From: CAWBLP01 sp963789495
GTDB lineage: Bacteria > Pseudomonadota > Alphaproteobacteria > Acetobacterales > Acetobacteraceae
Assembly (NCBI GenBank): GCA_963789495.1
Contig: CAWBLP010000008.1
Span: 434,001 to 498,000 of the forward strand
Direction: 5' to 3'
DNA: 64,000 bases
The notes under the pieces were generated by a model. It was not told the DNA's origin and searched no databases. It was given only the letters and a program-made list of their open reading frames with translations. The translations under genes and the position numbers were made by a program. This document shows, piece after piece, positions 35,355 through 45,168 of this stretch. Position 1 is the first letter of the stretch, and each line of letters begins with the position of its first letter.

Positions 35355-35810
35355 CTATCGAAGCTCCTCGGCAATCCGACGCGCCACCGCCAACACCGCT
35401 TCCTGCACCGGCGCTGATACCGGAGCACCAGGGGTAAACGCCACGCCCTCGATCGCATACACGACACAACGCTGCGGCAGCGAACCCAGCGCGCGGGCCA
35501 GCGCGATCGCTTCCGCCACGCCCAGCCCGTGCGACGATGCCGAGGCGGCGGCGGGCGGCGTCTCCCCGGCCGCGCAGTCCAGCCGATGGATCGCACCCGA
35601 AACGGCGCCCGACCGGGCGGCGTCCACCAACCACACCGCATCGTCGGGCCGCATCGCCTGCAGCAGCGAGGCAGCGTCGCCATCCTGCTCCAGCACGATC
35701 ACGTCCGGCAGCCGCAGGTCCCGCACCAGCCGCGCCACCAGAAGTCCGGCGCCGTCATCGCCGCGATCCGGATTGCCGACCCCGATCACCAGCCGGCGGG
35801 ACAGGCTCAT
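35355..35810 (-). CDS. Hydrogenase maturation protease, HyaD/HycI family
   Basis: 151 residues from ATG 35810. The N-terminal VIGVGNPDRGDDGAGLLVA is the family signature, with the conserved aspartate that senses nickel; VWLVDAAR gives the second metal ligand region. The enzyme removes the C-terminal peptide of the [NiFe] large subunit after metal insertion. Here that would be the nine residues after the histidine of DPCISCATH in HydA. It is the last gene of the hydrogenase operon, and its start overlaps the Uma2 stop by four bases (ATGA). Confidence 0.9.
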   Translation of the reverse strand: MSLSRRLVIGVGNPDRGDDGAGLLVARLVRDLRLPDVIVLEQDGDAASLLQAMRPDDAVWLVDAARSGAVSGAIHRLDCAAGETPPAAASASSHGLGVAEAIALARALGSLPQRCVVYAIEGVAFTPGAPVSAPVQEAVLAVARRIAEELR

Positions 35811-36361
35811 TCCGCCGGCGCGGCCAGCTCCAGCACCAGCCCGGGCGGGTCCAGCGCCAGCACGCCGTCGCGGATGATGTGTGTGGTGATGGTGCCGGCG
35901 GCGTCGCGGGCGCGGTGGATGATGACGCGGTTCTCGGTCTTGACGATCAGGTAGTGCCTCAGCGAGGGCAGCCGGAAATAGTCTTCCAGCTTGCTGCCGG
36001 TGTCGCGCTTGTGCGAGGAGGGCGACACGACCTCCACCAGGATCAGCGGATCGGTCACCTCGGTGGCATTGTCGTCCAGACGCGCCCCGCAGCGCACCAG
36101 CGCGTCCGGCTCATACAGCGTGTCGGCGTCCACCCGTACCGCCATGCCATCGGGAAACGCCTCGCAGGGCAGGCCTGCGACCCGGATGGCCTGCGCGAGA
36201 CGCTCGAAGATGAGCCCCTTCATCCGGCCATGCGCCGCGCGCTCCGGCGCCAGGGCGACCACCTCGCCGGCCACCAGCTCGTAACGGCGACCTTCCGGCT
36301 GCTCCATCGCCCAGACGATGAAGGCATCCGCGGTCATGCACTTCGGCAGCGTAACAGACAT
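35807..36361 (-). CDS. Uma2-family nuclease-fold protein inside the hydrogenase operon
   Basis: 184 residues from ATG 36361. Core motifs: RRYELVAGEVVALAPE, LYEPDALVRC (PD motif), and PLILVEVVSPSSHKRDTGSKLEDYF (ExK-like strand then helix), typical of Uma2/DUF820. It lies 99 bases after hydA and overlaps the maturation protease start by four bases, so it is translated with a hydrogenase accessory gene. A role in hydrogenase biogenesis is not known for this family; accidental insertion is the simplest explanation. It is distinct in sequence from the Uma2 protein at 25424-26017. Confidence 0.85.
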   Translation of the reverse strand: MSVTLPKCMTADAFIVWAMEQPEGRRYELVAGEVVALAPERAAHGRMKGLIFERLAQAIRVAGLPCEAFPDGMAVRVDADTLYEPDALVRCGARLDDNATEVTDPLILVEVVSPSSHKRDTGSKLEDYFRLPSLRHYLIVKTENRVIIHRARDAAGTITTHIIRDGVLALDPPGLVLELAAPAE

Positions 36362-36460
36362 GCGCCGGTGAATCCCGATCCAGGAAAGTCGATCAGCCCG
36401 AAACGTGACGGCACCGCGGTCCCGATGCAAGCACCGCGCGCAAATCCGCCTCCCCCGGGA

Positions 36461-37750
36461 TCACACCCGCTCGACATCCAGCTTGAGGAAATGCGTCGCG
36501 CAGGAGATGCACGGGTCGTGGTTGCGCACCGCCTGCTCGCACAGATGGCGCAGCCGATCATCCGGCAGGTCCAGCCACCCCGCTGCAAACGTCTTCAGAT
36601 CATCCTCGATGCTCGGCTGGTTCTGTGACGTCGGCGGTACGATCTTGGCATCCAGGATGGTGCCGTCCGCATCCAGCCGGTAGCGGTGATACAGCATGCC
36701 GCGCGGCGCCTCGGTGCAGGCAAAGCCCTCGCCCGCGCGCGGCGGCGTCTCGACGAACGACGCATCCGGCTCCTCGTACGCATCGACGATGCGCAGCGCT
36801 TCGTCGAAGGCGTACAGCACCTCGATCGCGCGCAGCACGATGCTGCGGAACGGGTTGTGGCAGGCGGTGCCCAGCCCGACCTCCTGAGCGGCCTGCTTGG
36901 CCAGCGGTGAGAGATGCTCGTAGTTCAGATTGTAACGCGCGAGCGGACCGGTCAGATACGCGCCCTGCCCCAGATGCCGCGAATGCAGCGCGTTGGACCG
37001 GCGGACATGGTACTCCTCGAAATGCGAGTCGTATTCCTGCGGCGTGATGTCCAGCCCCTTGTTGGAGATCACCCGTCCGGCATTGAACGGATATTCGCCC
37101 GCCTTGCCCAGGCAGACATATTCGTAATCGCGCTCGCAGTCGGGAAATTCGAAGCCCGCCACCAGTTTCGCGGTGGCGAAGGACGCATCGCGCCCGCGTG
37201 CCAGCGCATCGCGCAGCCCGCGCAGTTCCCGCTTGCCGGGGGCCCGATAGAAGCCGCCAACCCGCACGTTGATCGGATGGATTTCCCGCCCGCCCAGCAG
37301 ACGCAGGATCTCGTTGCCGGTCTTTTTCAGCTCCAGCCCCTGGCGCACCACCCCGGGATGGTCCTTGGCCATCTCGATCGCGCCGTCGTAACCAAGGAAA
37401 TCCGGGGCGTGCAGCATGTACATGTGCAGCACGTGACTTTCGATCCACTCGCCGCAATAGAGCAGCCGGCGCAGCTCCCGGATCGGGCCGGTGACGGTGA
37501 CGCCGAGCGCGTCCTCCATCGCGTGCACCGCGCTCATCTGGTAGGCGACCGGACAGATGCCGCAGATGCGCGCGGTGATGTCGGGCGCTTCCAGGAAGCT
37601 GCGGCCACGCAGGAAGGCTTCGAAGAAGCGCGGCGGCTCGAAGATGCGCAGCTCCACATCGCGGACCGTATCGCCGTCCACCACCAGCTTGACGCCGCCC
37701 TCGCCTTCCACCCGCGCGAGGTAGTCGACGTTGACCGTTCTACGAGCCAT
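36461..37750 (-). CDS. hydA: [NiFe]-hydrogenase large (alpha) subunit, group 3b/sulfhydrogenase type
   Basis: 429 residues from ATG 37750, overlapping the small subunit gene by 11 bases. The nickel ligands are present in the N-terminal RICGICPVAYQ (RxCGxC) and C-terminal DPCISCATH (DPCxxC). The nine residues after that histidine are the peptide expected to be cleaved by the maturation protease encoded two genes downstream. The N-terminus VNVDYLARVEGEGG and HPINVRVGGFYRAP are typical of the bidirectional NAD(P)-linked group 3b enzymes. Cytoplasmic, with no signal or membrane segment. It oxidises H2 or evolves it against NADPH. Confidence 0.93.
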   Translation of the reverse strand: MARRTVNVDYLARVEGEGGVKLVVDGDTVRDVELRIFEPPRFFEAFLRGRSFLEAPDITARICGICPVAYQMSAVHAMEDALGVTVTGPIRELRRLLYCGEWIESHVLHMYMLHAPDFLGYDGAIEMAKDHPGVVRQGLELKKTGNEILRLLGGREIHPINVRVGGFYRAPGKRELRGLRDALARGRDASFATAKLVAGFEFPDCERDYEYVCLGKAGEYPFNAGRVISNKGLDITPQEYDSHFEEYHVRRSNALHSRHLGQGAYLTGPLARYNLNYEHLSPLAKQAAQEVGLGTACHNPFRSIVLRAIEVLYAFDEALRIVDAYEEPDASFVETPPRAGEGFACTEAPRGMLYHRYRLDADGTILDAKIVPPTSQNQPSIEDDLKTFAAGWLDLPDDRLRHLCEQAVRNHDPCISCATHFLKLDVERV

Positions 37751-38522
37751 GACGATCGCCTTCCTCACGGAACGCTTCCGCACCAGCATTGAAGGTGCGC
37801 CAGACGCGCTGCAGGTCGCGCTCATCCATCCCGCATTCGCGCAGCTTGCCACTGAGCGAGGCGGTATTCGGCGATTCCTTCGGCCCGTAGCAGCCGTAAC
37901 AGCCGCGATTGTACGCGGGGCAGATCGCGCCGCAGCCGGCATGCGTCACCGGGCCGAGGCAGGACTTGCCACCGCGCACCAGTACGCAGACGGTGCCGCG
38001 TTGCTTGCACTCCAGACACACGCTGTGCGCCGGCGTATCGGGGCGGCGATGGTTCAGGAACGCCGCCAGCACCTCGACCAGCTGGAGCTTGTTGATCGGG
38101 CAGCCGCGCAGCTCGAAATCCACATTCACATGCGCGCTGATCGGCGTCGAGGTTGCGAGCGTGTCGATATAGTCGGGCCGCGCGTAGACCAGGCGGGTGA
38201 ATTCGCGCACATCCTTGAAGTTGCGCAGCGCCTGGATGCCGCCGGCGGTTGCGCAGGCGCCGATGGTGATGAGCGCACGCGACTTGCGGCGTACCGCGTG
38301 CAGCCGTTCGGCGTCGTGCGGCGTGGTGACGGAGCCTTCCACCAGCGACACGTCGTACGGGCCTTGCATCACCCCGCGCGTGGCCTCGGGGAAATAGGCG
38401 ATGTCGATCGCGCCGGCGACGGTCAGCAGCTCGTCCTCGCAATCCAGCAGCGAGAGCTGGCAGCCGTCGCAGGAGGCGAATTTCCACACCGCGAGTTTGG
38501 GTTTCTTCGTCGCACCGGCCAT
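37740..38522 (-). CDS. hydD: [NiFe]-hydrogenase small (delta) subunit
   Basis: 260 residues from ATG 38522. WKFASCDGCQLSLLD gives the first two cysteines of the proximal [4Fe-4S] cluster; ITIGACATAGGIQ and RGCPINKLQLVEVL supply the others. A C-terminal cysteine-rich stretch (CLECKQRGTVC, CLGPVTHAGCGAICP, CYGCYG) is typical of group 3 small subunits carrying additional clusters. There is no Tat signal, unlike membrane-bound group 1 enzymes, consistent with a cytoplasmic enzyme. It overlaps hydA. It is separated from hydG by 96 bases that contain a REP-like palindrome. Confidence 0.93.
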   Translation of the reverse strand: MAGATKKPKLAVWKFASCDGCQLSLLDCEDELLTVAGAIDIAYFPEATRGVMQGPYDVSLVEGSVTTPHDAERLHAVRRKSRALITIGACATAGGIQALRNFKDVREFTRLVYARPDYIDTLATSTPISAHVNVDFELRGCPINKLQLVEVLAAFLNHRRPDTPAHSVCLECKQRGTVCVLVRGGKSCLGPVTHAGCGAICPAYNRGCYGCYGPKESPNTASLSGKLRECGMDERDLQRVWRTFNAGAEAFREEGDRHGS

Positions 38523-38555
38523 CAGTCTGTCCCCGCTCTGGCTGATGCCGGAAGG

Positions 38556-38598
38556 CCTTGGGTGGATGGCTGGGTCAGGCCCGGCCAGGACGGTCGAT
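38556..38598. repeat. REP-like palindrome inside the hydrogenase operon
   Basis: GGCTGGGTCAGGCCCGGCCA near 38567, followed by GGACGGTC, between hydG and hydD. As an mRNA hairpin it could set different expression of the two halves of the operon (inference). Confidence 0.5.
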
Positions 38599-38618
38599 GC
38601 GCGATCACCATGGCCACC

Positions 38619-39482
38619 TCAGATCTCCTTCAGCGCCAGCAGGCGGCGCACGTGGTCGTAGCGCACCACCGGCCCGTCCTTGCAGGCGAACAGGCCGGCG
38701 AACTGGCAGTGGCCGCACAGGCCGATCGCGCATTTCATGTTGCGCTCCAGCGACAGCCAGATCGAGGTTTCCGCCAGGCCCAGATCGTGCAACGCCGCAG
38801 CGCCGAACCGCATCATCACCTCCGGCCCGCAGACCAGCGCGGTCGCGTGATGGGTATCGACACCGATTCGCGGGATCAGCTTGGTCACCACGCCGACATG
38901 GCCGCGCCAGTCGGCACCGGCGCGGTCCACGGTGACCTCGATCTGCAGGTCGAGCCGCTTGCGCCAGGTCTCCAGCTGCCGGCGATACAGCACATCATCC
39001 GGGCTGCGGGTGCCGTAAAGCAGCACCACTTTGCCGAACCGGTCGCGATTGGCCAGCAGATGGTAGATCGGCGGCCGCAACGGAGCCAGCCCGAGGCCGC
39101 CGGCGACGACCACCACGTCCTGGCCCTCGATCCCCTGCATCGGCCAGGCGGTGCCGAACGGGCCGCGCATCCCCAGCAGGTCGCCCGGTTGCAGCTTGAT
39201 CACCGCGTCGCTGACCGGGCCGATCGAGCGCACCGTCTGCACCAGCTTGCTCTGGTCGCGCGGATCGCCGCTGATACTGACCGGGATTTCGCCCACGCCG
39301 AACACGTACAGCATGGTGAACTGGCCGGGCAGATAGGGCGGCAGCGGCGCACCGTCGGCCGGGACCAGCTCCAGCGTCACGGTGTCGGGCAGGTCGCGAC
39401 TCCGCTTCTGCACGCGCACGCTGCGCGGCAGCATCGGATCATCCACGAGCGCCGGGCGGGTGCTATCGAGGATCGTAGACAT
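38619..39482 (-). CDS. hydG: Sulfhydrogenase gamma subunit, FAD/NAD(P)-binding oxidoreductase
   Basis: 287 residues. Ferredoxin-NADP reductase-like layout: an FAD domain (LPPYLPGQFTMLYVFG, IPVSISGDP), an NAD(P) domain (VVVVAGGLGLAPLRPPIYHL, LVCGPEVMMRF), and a C-terminal [2Fe-2S] motif MKCAIGLCGHCQ...FACKDGP. It passes electrons between NADP(H) and the HydB iron-sulfur subunit. The start overlaps the end of the cNMP-domain gene by 20 bases. Length and motif order are normal for HydG/HyhG. Confidence 0.92.
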   Translation of the reverse strand: MSTILDSTRPALVDDPMLPRSVRVQKRSRDLPDTVTLELVPADGAPLPPYLPGQFTMLYVFGVGEIPVSISGDPRDQSKLVQTVRSIGPVSDAVIKLQPGDLLGMRGPFGTAWPMQGIEGQDVVVVAGGLGLAPLRPPIYHLLANRDRFGKVVLLYGTRSPDDVLYRRQLETWRKRLDLQIEVTVDRAGADWRGHVGVVTKLIPRIGVDTHHATALVCGPEVMMRFGAAALHDLGLAETSIWLSLERNMKCAIGLCGHCQFAGLFACKDGPVVRYDHVRRLLALKEI

Positions 39483-39907
39483 CGAGCATCTGCAACCTTG
39501 TTGCCTGCAGACGCTGCACCAGCACCGGCAGAACGCGCTTCAGGATTTCGTAGCCGAGGTCGTGATCAGCCTCGCATTTATCGCGCAGACACCGCGCATC
39601 CAGCGCGACCGCGCGGGTCAGCTCGGTCGCCCGCGCGTCATAGCCCCAGCGATACGGCGGCAGCAGCCAACTCAACCCGACCACTTCGCCCTCGCCCAGT
39701 GTCTCGAACCGCACCGCACCGCGGTTCGGCGCGACCACCTCCAGCGCGACGCGGCCGTGCCGGACCAGATAAATCCAGTCGGCCGGATCCTCCGCATGGA
39801 ACAGGTACTCGTCGGCGTTGAACCGCACATTCTTGGCGCAGCCGGCGGCCAGCTCCAGGAAGTTTTGCCCCAGCCCCGCGAACAGCCGATGCTCGCCGAG
39901 GATCCGC

Positions 39908-39921
<14 letters not shown>
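39463..39921 (-). CDS. Cyclic nucleotide-binding-domain protein without DNA-binding domain
   Basis: 152 residues from ATG 39921, six bases after GGAGG; ATG 39927 would place the start directly on that site. The single domain is a Crp-type cNMP beta-roll: LFAGLGQNFLELAA, EDPADWIYLVRHGRVALEV, and GEGEVVGLSWLLPPYRW. There is no helix-turn-helix, so it cannot act like Crp on DNA. It overlaps hydB (by 14 bases) and hydG (by 20 bases), so it is made in step with the electron-transfer subunits. It may regulate or help assemble the hydrogenase; this is inference from context. Confidence 0.85.
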
Positions 39922-41050
<1,129 letters not shown>

Positions 41051-41329
41051 GAGATCTCCCGCCCGGCCTGGTCTGCGGGCTGCGTGAGTGGCTGAAGCTT
41101 TCGCATACCTCGGTACCGCCTGCTCGATGCACATGCCAACATGCCGACATCGCCCAGTATGCGCCATGACCTGCCTCAATGCGGGTCGGGCGGATCCATG
41201 CGAGACGGTACGGTTGGAATGTGCCCCGCGGGAGGTGAGCAGGAGATTAACGCCGCGCCGGCATCAGGGATCATGCCCAAGGCGGCGACGCCGGCCACAC
41301 CGGCGCCGCCTGGGCAATGCCGAACCGGG

Positions 41330-42397
41330 TCAGTCTCCCGCCGCGGCACGCTCCCGTGCCAGCAGGGCGCGCTTGCGCGGCACCCCCCAGCGATACCCGG
41401 TCAAGTCGCCATTGCTGCCCACCACACGATGGCATGGCACCGCCAGCGACACCGGGTTGGTCGCGCAGGACCGAGCCACCGCCCGCACCGCGGCCGGATT
41501 GCCGATCATATCGGCGAGCTGCGCATAGGTGCGGGTCTCGCCGGGCGGGATGCTGGTCAAGGTGCGCCAGACCCGCTGCTGGAACGCCGTGCCGCGCAGG
41601 TCCAGCGGCAGGTCCAGCGCCTGCTTCGGCTCCGCCAGGAAGTCCAGCACCGTCCGCACGGTGCCGGCCAGCGCCGCGTCGTCGGCGACGATCCGTGCAC
41701 GCGGGAAGCGCCGTTGCAGATCGCCCAGGAGCGCGTCATCCGGTTCGGCGAAGCCGATGAAGCAGACCCCTTTGTCGGTGGCGCCGACCAGCAGGCGGCC
41801 GAACGGGCAATCCGTGATGGCGGTACGGATGACCTCGCCCTCGCCGCCGCGCCGCGCGGCTCCCGGCGTCATGCCCAGCAGCTTCCCGGTGTTCTCATAG
41901 ACCCGGCTTTCCGAGCCGAACCCGGCATCCACCACCGCGTCGACGACGCGGGCGCCATCCGCCAGCGAGGCGGACAGCCGGCGCGCCCTCACCCCTTCCG
42001 CGTAGCTGCGCGGGGTCAGCCCGGTGTGGTCGCGGAACATGCGGAGGAAGTGGAAGCGCGAGTATCCGGACCGTGCCGCCAGCGTCTCCAGCGACGGCAC
42101 GGTCTCCGATGCCTCCATGAAGGCGCAGGCATCGCGCACCACCTCCTGGGCGATGCGGGCACGCTCGCCTTTCGGGTCGCAGCGCTTGCAGGCGCGGAAT
42201 CCGGCTGCCTCGGCTTCCGCGGCGCTGCGGAAGTAGCGCACGTTCTTGCGCAATGGCCGCGGCGACGGACAGTCGGGCCGGCAGAACACGCCCATCGTGC
42301 TGACGGCATAGAAGAAGGGGCAACCCTGTTGCCGTGTGAGGACCTGCTCCCAGAGCTGCGCGTCGGAGAGAAGGTCGATGCTGTGGGTGTCTTTCAT
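41330..42397 (-). CDS. ada: Bifunctional DNA methyl-repair protein and transcriptional regulator Ada
   Basis: 355 residues from ATG 42397. The N-terminal Ada zinc domain has four cysteines in GVFCRPDCPSP and ACKRC, the first taking methyl groups from phosphotriesters. An AraC-type helix-turn-helix follows (LAARSGYSRFHFLRMFRDHTGLTPRSYAEG). The C-terminal O6-methylguanine methyltransferase domain has the active-site PCHRVVGSNG. When methylated, Ada activates its own and related repair genes. Length and domain order are normal. The longer upstream frame runs into the repeat element and was not used. Confidence 0.95.
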   Translation of the reverse strand: MKDTHSIDLLSDAQLWEQVLTRQQGCPFFYAVSTMGVFCRPDCPSPRPLRKNVRYFRSAAEAEAAGFRACKRCDPKGERARIAQEVVRDACAFMEASETVPSLETLAARSGYSRFHFLRMFRDHTGLTPRSYAEGVRARRLSASLADGARVVDAVVDAGFGSESRVYENTGKLLGMTPGAARRGGEGEVIRTAITDCPFGRLLVGATDKGVCFIGFAEPDDALLGDLQRRFPRARIVADDAALAGTVRTVLDFLAEPKQALDLPLDLRGTAFQQRVWRTLTSIPPGETRTYAQLADMIGNPAAVRAVARSCATNPVSLAVPCHRVVGSNGDLTGYRWGVPRKRALLARERAAAGD

Positions 42398-42579
42398 GCC
42401 GCAAATCTGCCTGCGATGGGCGGGGCGGGCCATCCGTGGCTTGCGCTGACTTGCTCCGCAATGGTCCGTTTGAGCATTGATCAACTGAACGGCAAACGTG
42501 CCCATGCGCGCCACTCTGCGCTGATCGTCGCGGGCCTGCTCGCCGTCGGTTCGGCCAGTGCCCCGCGATGCCTGCGGCC

Positions 42580-42703
42580 GGGGCGCTGCCGCTTGAAGCC
42601 CGGCCAAGGGCCGGCTCTTGGGACCGAATTTGATTGCAAAGGCAAGCTTTTGCTGGAGGTCCAGGATGCAACGCCTCCTGGTGGGGTGCGGGGCAACGCC
42701 CCG
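42580..42703 (+). repeat. Modular hairpin repeat, copy 3 (centre deleted)
   Basis: The left half runs from GGGGCGCTGCC through CCAAGGGCCGGCTCTTGG, joined directly at ACCGAATTTGATTGCAAAGG to the right half, which ends CGGGGCAACGCCCCG. The large central hairpin of copy 2 is absent. It lies in the 310-base gap between ada and the MFS gene and ends five bases from the MFS stop codon. Confidence 0.8.
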
Positions 42704-42707
42704 TTGC

Positions 42708-43985
42708 TTACTCCGCCAGCGCCAGGGCCGGCGCCTGCTTCGTCACCCGCAGTACCAACAGCGCCGCCATCATGCAGGCCAGGCCGCTGGCCAGGAACGC
42801 CATCATGTAGCTGCCGGTCAGGCCGCGCACCGATCCGGCACCCAGCGCGGCGATTGCACCGCCAATCTGATGGCCGGCGAAGATCCAGGAAATGATCACC
42901 GGCGCATCGCGCTCGCCGAACACTTCGTTGGTCAGCGCGAAGGTGGGCGGGCCGGTCGCCACCCAATCCAACCCGTAGAACACGGCGAAGATGGTCAGGC
43001 TGACCACGTCGAACTGGGTGAACGGCAGCGCCAGCAGCGACAGGCCGCGCAGCCCGTAGATCCAGAACAGCAGCACGCGCGGGTTGTAGCGGTCGGTCGC
43101 CCAGCCGGAGATGGTGGACCCGATCAGGCTGAACAGGCCGAGCGAGGCCACCATGCTGGCAGCCAGCACCTCGGTGATGCCGTTATCGACGCAATAGGCG
43201 ATCAGATGGGTGCCCACCAGGCCGTTGGCGGAGAAGCCGCAGATCGAAAAGCTGCCCGCCAGCAGCCAGAAATCCAACGACCGCGCGCCGCGCCCGAGGC
43301 CCCGCAATGCGACGGTCACCGGGTTGGTGCTGCCATGCCGTTCCGGCGGCGGGGCGGAAGCGCCCAGCGCCAGCAGCCCCACGCGGGACGGTGATTCCGG
43401 CAGCAGCAGGATCAGCAGCGGGATCAGTCCGGCGATCGCCAGGCTGACCGTGACCCCGACGCTCTGCCAGCCGAAATGCTCCGACAGTCCGGCGAGCAGT
43501 GGCAGGAAGATCAGTTGTCCAGCCGCGTTGGCCGAGATCATGATGCCGATCGCCAGGCCGCGATGGGAGACGAACCAACGGTTCACCACCGCGGTGGCCA
43601 TGCCGATCGCGCCGGCGGAGGAGCCGATGCCGACCATCAACCCCCAGGTGGCGTAGAGCTGCCAGGGTTCGGTCATGAACACCGACAGGCTGGTGCCGGC
43701 CAGCATCATCGCCAGGCACAGCAGCAGGGTGCGTTTCAGGCCGAATCCGTCCATCAGCGCGGCCATGAACGGACCGAGCAGCCCGAGCAGGAGGATGTTG
43801 AGTGAGACGGCGCCGGAGATGGTGCCGACGCTCCAGCCGAAGGTGCGCTGCAACGGGACGATGATGACACCCGGCGCGGACCGGACACCCATGCCGCACA
43901 GAGTGGAAAGGAACATCACCCCCAGGACGATCCAGGCGTAATGCAGCCGACCGGAGCAGACTTTGGCGAATCGTGCAGGGGTCAC
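42708..43985 (-). CDS. MFS transporter
   Basis: 425 residues from GTG 43985, with about 12 membrane helices. The loop 2-3 signature appears as ALMDGFGLKRTLLL, and the related loop 8-9 segment as GWATDRYNPRVLL. It resembles monocarboxylate/oxalate-type MFS carriers (MCT-like, YbfB/OxlT branch) in helix 1 (HYAWIVLGVMFLSTLCGMGVRSAPGVIIVPLQ). Located in the inner membrane. The transported compound is not predictable. Its 3' end abuts hairpin repeat copy 3. Confidence 0.9.
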   Translation of the reverse strand: MTPARFAKVCSGRLHYAWIVLGVMFLSTLCGMGVRSAPGVIIVPLQRTFGWSVGTISGAVSLNILLLGLLGPFMAALMDGFGLKRTLLLCLAMMLAGTSLSVFMTEPWQLYATWGLMVGIGSSAGAIGMATAVVNRWFVSHRGLAIGIMISANAAGQLIFLPLLAGLSEHFGWQSVGVTVSLAIAGLIPLLILLLPESPSRVGLLALGASAPPPERHGSTNPVTVALRGLGRGARSLDFWLLAGSFSICGFSANGLVGTHLIAYCVDNGITEVLAASMVASLGLFSLIGSTISGWATDRYNPRVLLFWIYGLRGLSLLALPFTQFDVVSLTIFAVFYGLDWVATGPPTFALTNEVFGERDAPVIISWIFAGHQIGGAIAALGAGSVRGLTGSYMMAFLASGLACMMAALLVLRVTKQAPALALAE

Positions 43986-44105
43986 GGCGACAATGCACTC
44001 CCAGGGTCAGCACACCTAGCACGGCTTCGCTTGGCAGGAACCCGCGCCGCGGGCAACCCAGACCTGTCGCGAACGTTACCCTCTTGTCATGCGAGGGAGG
44101 AAGCC

Positions 44106-44306
44106 ATGGCGTACGAGCTGCGGATTGACCGCCAGCCGGCAGGCACGTTCGAGCGATCGGAGGATGCGGTGGCCCGCGTGCGGCAGGCGCTCAAAAACCG
44201 ACCCGACTGCGAGCCGGAAATCATTGATACCGCGACCGGCAAGCCATTCGCCCCGGCCGCCAGTCGTGGCTGGCGCGAGCATCTGGCGAACGAGGTCGGC
44301 TTCTGA
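44106..44306 (+). CDS. Small conserved-looking hypothetical protein
   Basis: 66 residues from ATG 44106, with a strong AGGGAGGAAGCC ribosome site. The sequence MAYELRIDRQPAGTFERSEDAVARVRQAL is amphipathic and charged, followed by RPDCEPEIIDTATGKPFAPAA. Strand/helix alternation suggests a small alpha-beta fold. There is no signal or membrane segment. The function is unknown. It starts 120 bases from the divergent MFS gene. Confidence 0.7.
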   Translation: MAYELRIDRQPAGTFERSEDAVARVRQALKNRPDCEPEIIDTATGKPFAPAASRGWREHLANEVGF

Positions 44307-44436
44307 CGACGGCAACGGCGCCGGGGCGGGCTTCCGCATCCAGTGCAACGCATCCTCGGCGGCGTGTCACATGCTAGCGGCAGGGCGAAACACGACCGGC
44401 GCGCCGGCGTTTCGGCCGCAGCAACAGGAGCACCCC

Positions 44437-44772
44437 ATGTCAGCCAAACGCCCGTTCTGGTTCCCCCTGCTCGGCCTGGGCTTCGCCATCGCCGGCGCCG
44501 ATAAGCTGCTTGGCGCGTGCGGCTACCAGCGGATGTTCCGCGACTGGGGCTGGTCCCGCAACGCGCGCTGCCTCGTGGGCGCCAGCGAGTTTGCCGGCGG
44601 AGGACCGCTGGCCAGTACGGCGGCCCGCCGCTGCGGCGGATTGCTGCTGACCGCGGCGTCTACCTCGATGCTGACCTCGGAGCTGCAACGCGGCGAATCC
44701 GATCGCGCGTTGCCCCGGTCGCTGCTGCTGTTCGCCGCGGTTCTGGCCGCCCTGCCGCCGGTCCGCCGTTGA
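44437..44772 (+). CDS. Small membrane protein, DoxX-like
   Basis: 111 residues from ATG 44437, with AGGAG upstream. It has three or four hydrophobic stretches: FWFPLLGLGFAIAGADKLLG, the middle segment around LVGASEFAGGGPLAST, GGLLLTAASTSMLTSEL and SLLLFAAVLAALPPV. The pattern GxGFAxAGxxKL and the following RDWGWS..R.LVGASEFAGG resemble DoxX/DoxD family inner-membrane proteins. Function not established. Confidence 0.6.
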   Translation: MSAKRPFWFPLLGLGFAIAGADKLLGACGYQRMFRDWGWSRNARCLVGASEFAGGGPLASTAARRCGGLLLTAASTSMLTSELQRGESDRALPRSLLLFAAVLAALPPVRR

Positions 44773-44829
44773 TCGGTGCGCGAGATCGTTTCAACACGGA
44801 TGCGTAAACCCCTGCCAAAGCATGGCTCC

Positions 44830-44948
44830 TATGGGTTTGCTGCACTGCCACGAAAGCCGACGGCATGGCATCAAGCCTGAATACGTCTCGACGGACGTAT
44901 TTACCTCCCTGAACTTGTCCCCGGGGCGCGTCCTCGGGGGCTTTTTCT
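44830..44948 (+). ncRNA. Candidate small RNA with two hairpins and an anti-Shine-Dalgarno segment
   Basis: A perfect 8-bp inverted repeat AATACGTC/GACGTATT (44880-44887 and 44894-44901) is followed by single-stranded TTACCTCCCTGAAC and then a terminator hairpin. Hairpin, exposed CCUCC-type stretch, then a terminator is the layout of many alphaproteobacterial trans-acting sRNAs. The 5' end is not determined. There is no open frame with a ribosome site across it. Confidence 0.4.
44919..44948 (+). terminator. Rho-independent terminator
   Basis: The stem CCCCGGGG (44919-44926) pairs with CCTCGGGG (44932-44939), with one G-T wobble and a five-base loop CGCGT. It is followed by GCTTTTTCT, a run of five T. 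It would end a plus-strand transcript, either the candidate sRNA or the DoxX-like gene. Confidence 0.7.
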
Positions 44949-44982
44949 CCGTCCCCTGCCCGGTTTCCGGACTTACATCCAC

Positions 44983-45050
44983 GCTGGGGCGGCGAGCCGT
45001 GTCAGGCACAGGCAGTGCTGGGGCGGCGAGCCGTGTCAGGCACAGGCAGT
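44983..45050. repeat. Perfect 34-bp tandem duplication
   Basis: Two identical adjacent 34-base units, beginning GCTGGGGCGGCGAGCCGTGT, at 44983-45016 and 45017-45050. They lie in the gene-free region between the terminator and the HPF gene. Perfect identity points to a recent slippage or duplication event. Confidence 0.9.
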
Positions 45051-45168
45051 TCGGCGGCGGACTTGCATCCGCCCCTCATAGCATGGCGGGCCGGAACCGA
45101 CGCCCCGGCCACATCGGACCATCCGGTACGGCTGGCGCCACTCGCCTGACCGCCCCGGGAGGTTCCAA

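Noticed and set aside
37731..39821. A 696-residue open frame on the plus strand
   Set aside because: It is antisense to the hydrogenase subunits HydD and HydG and has no recognisable domain.
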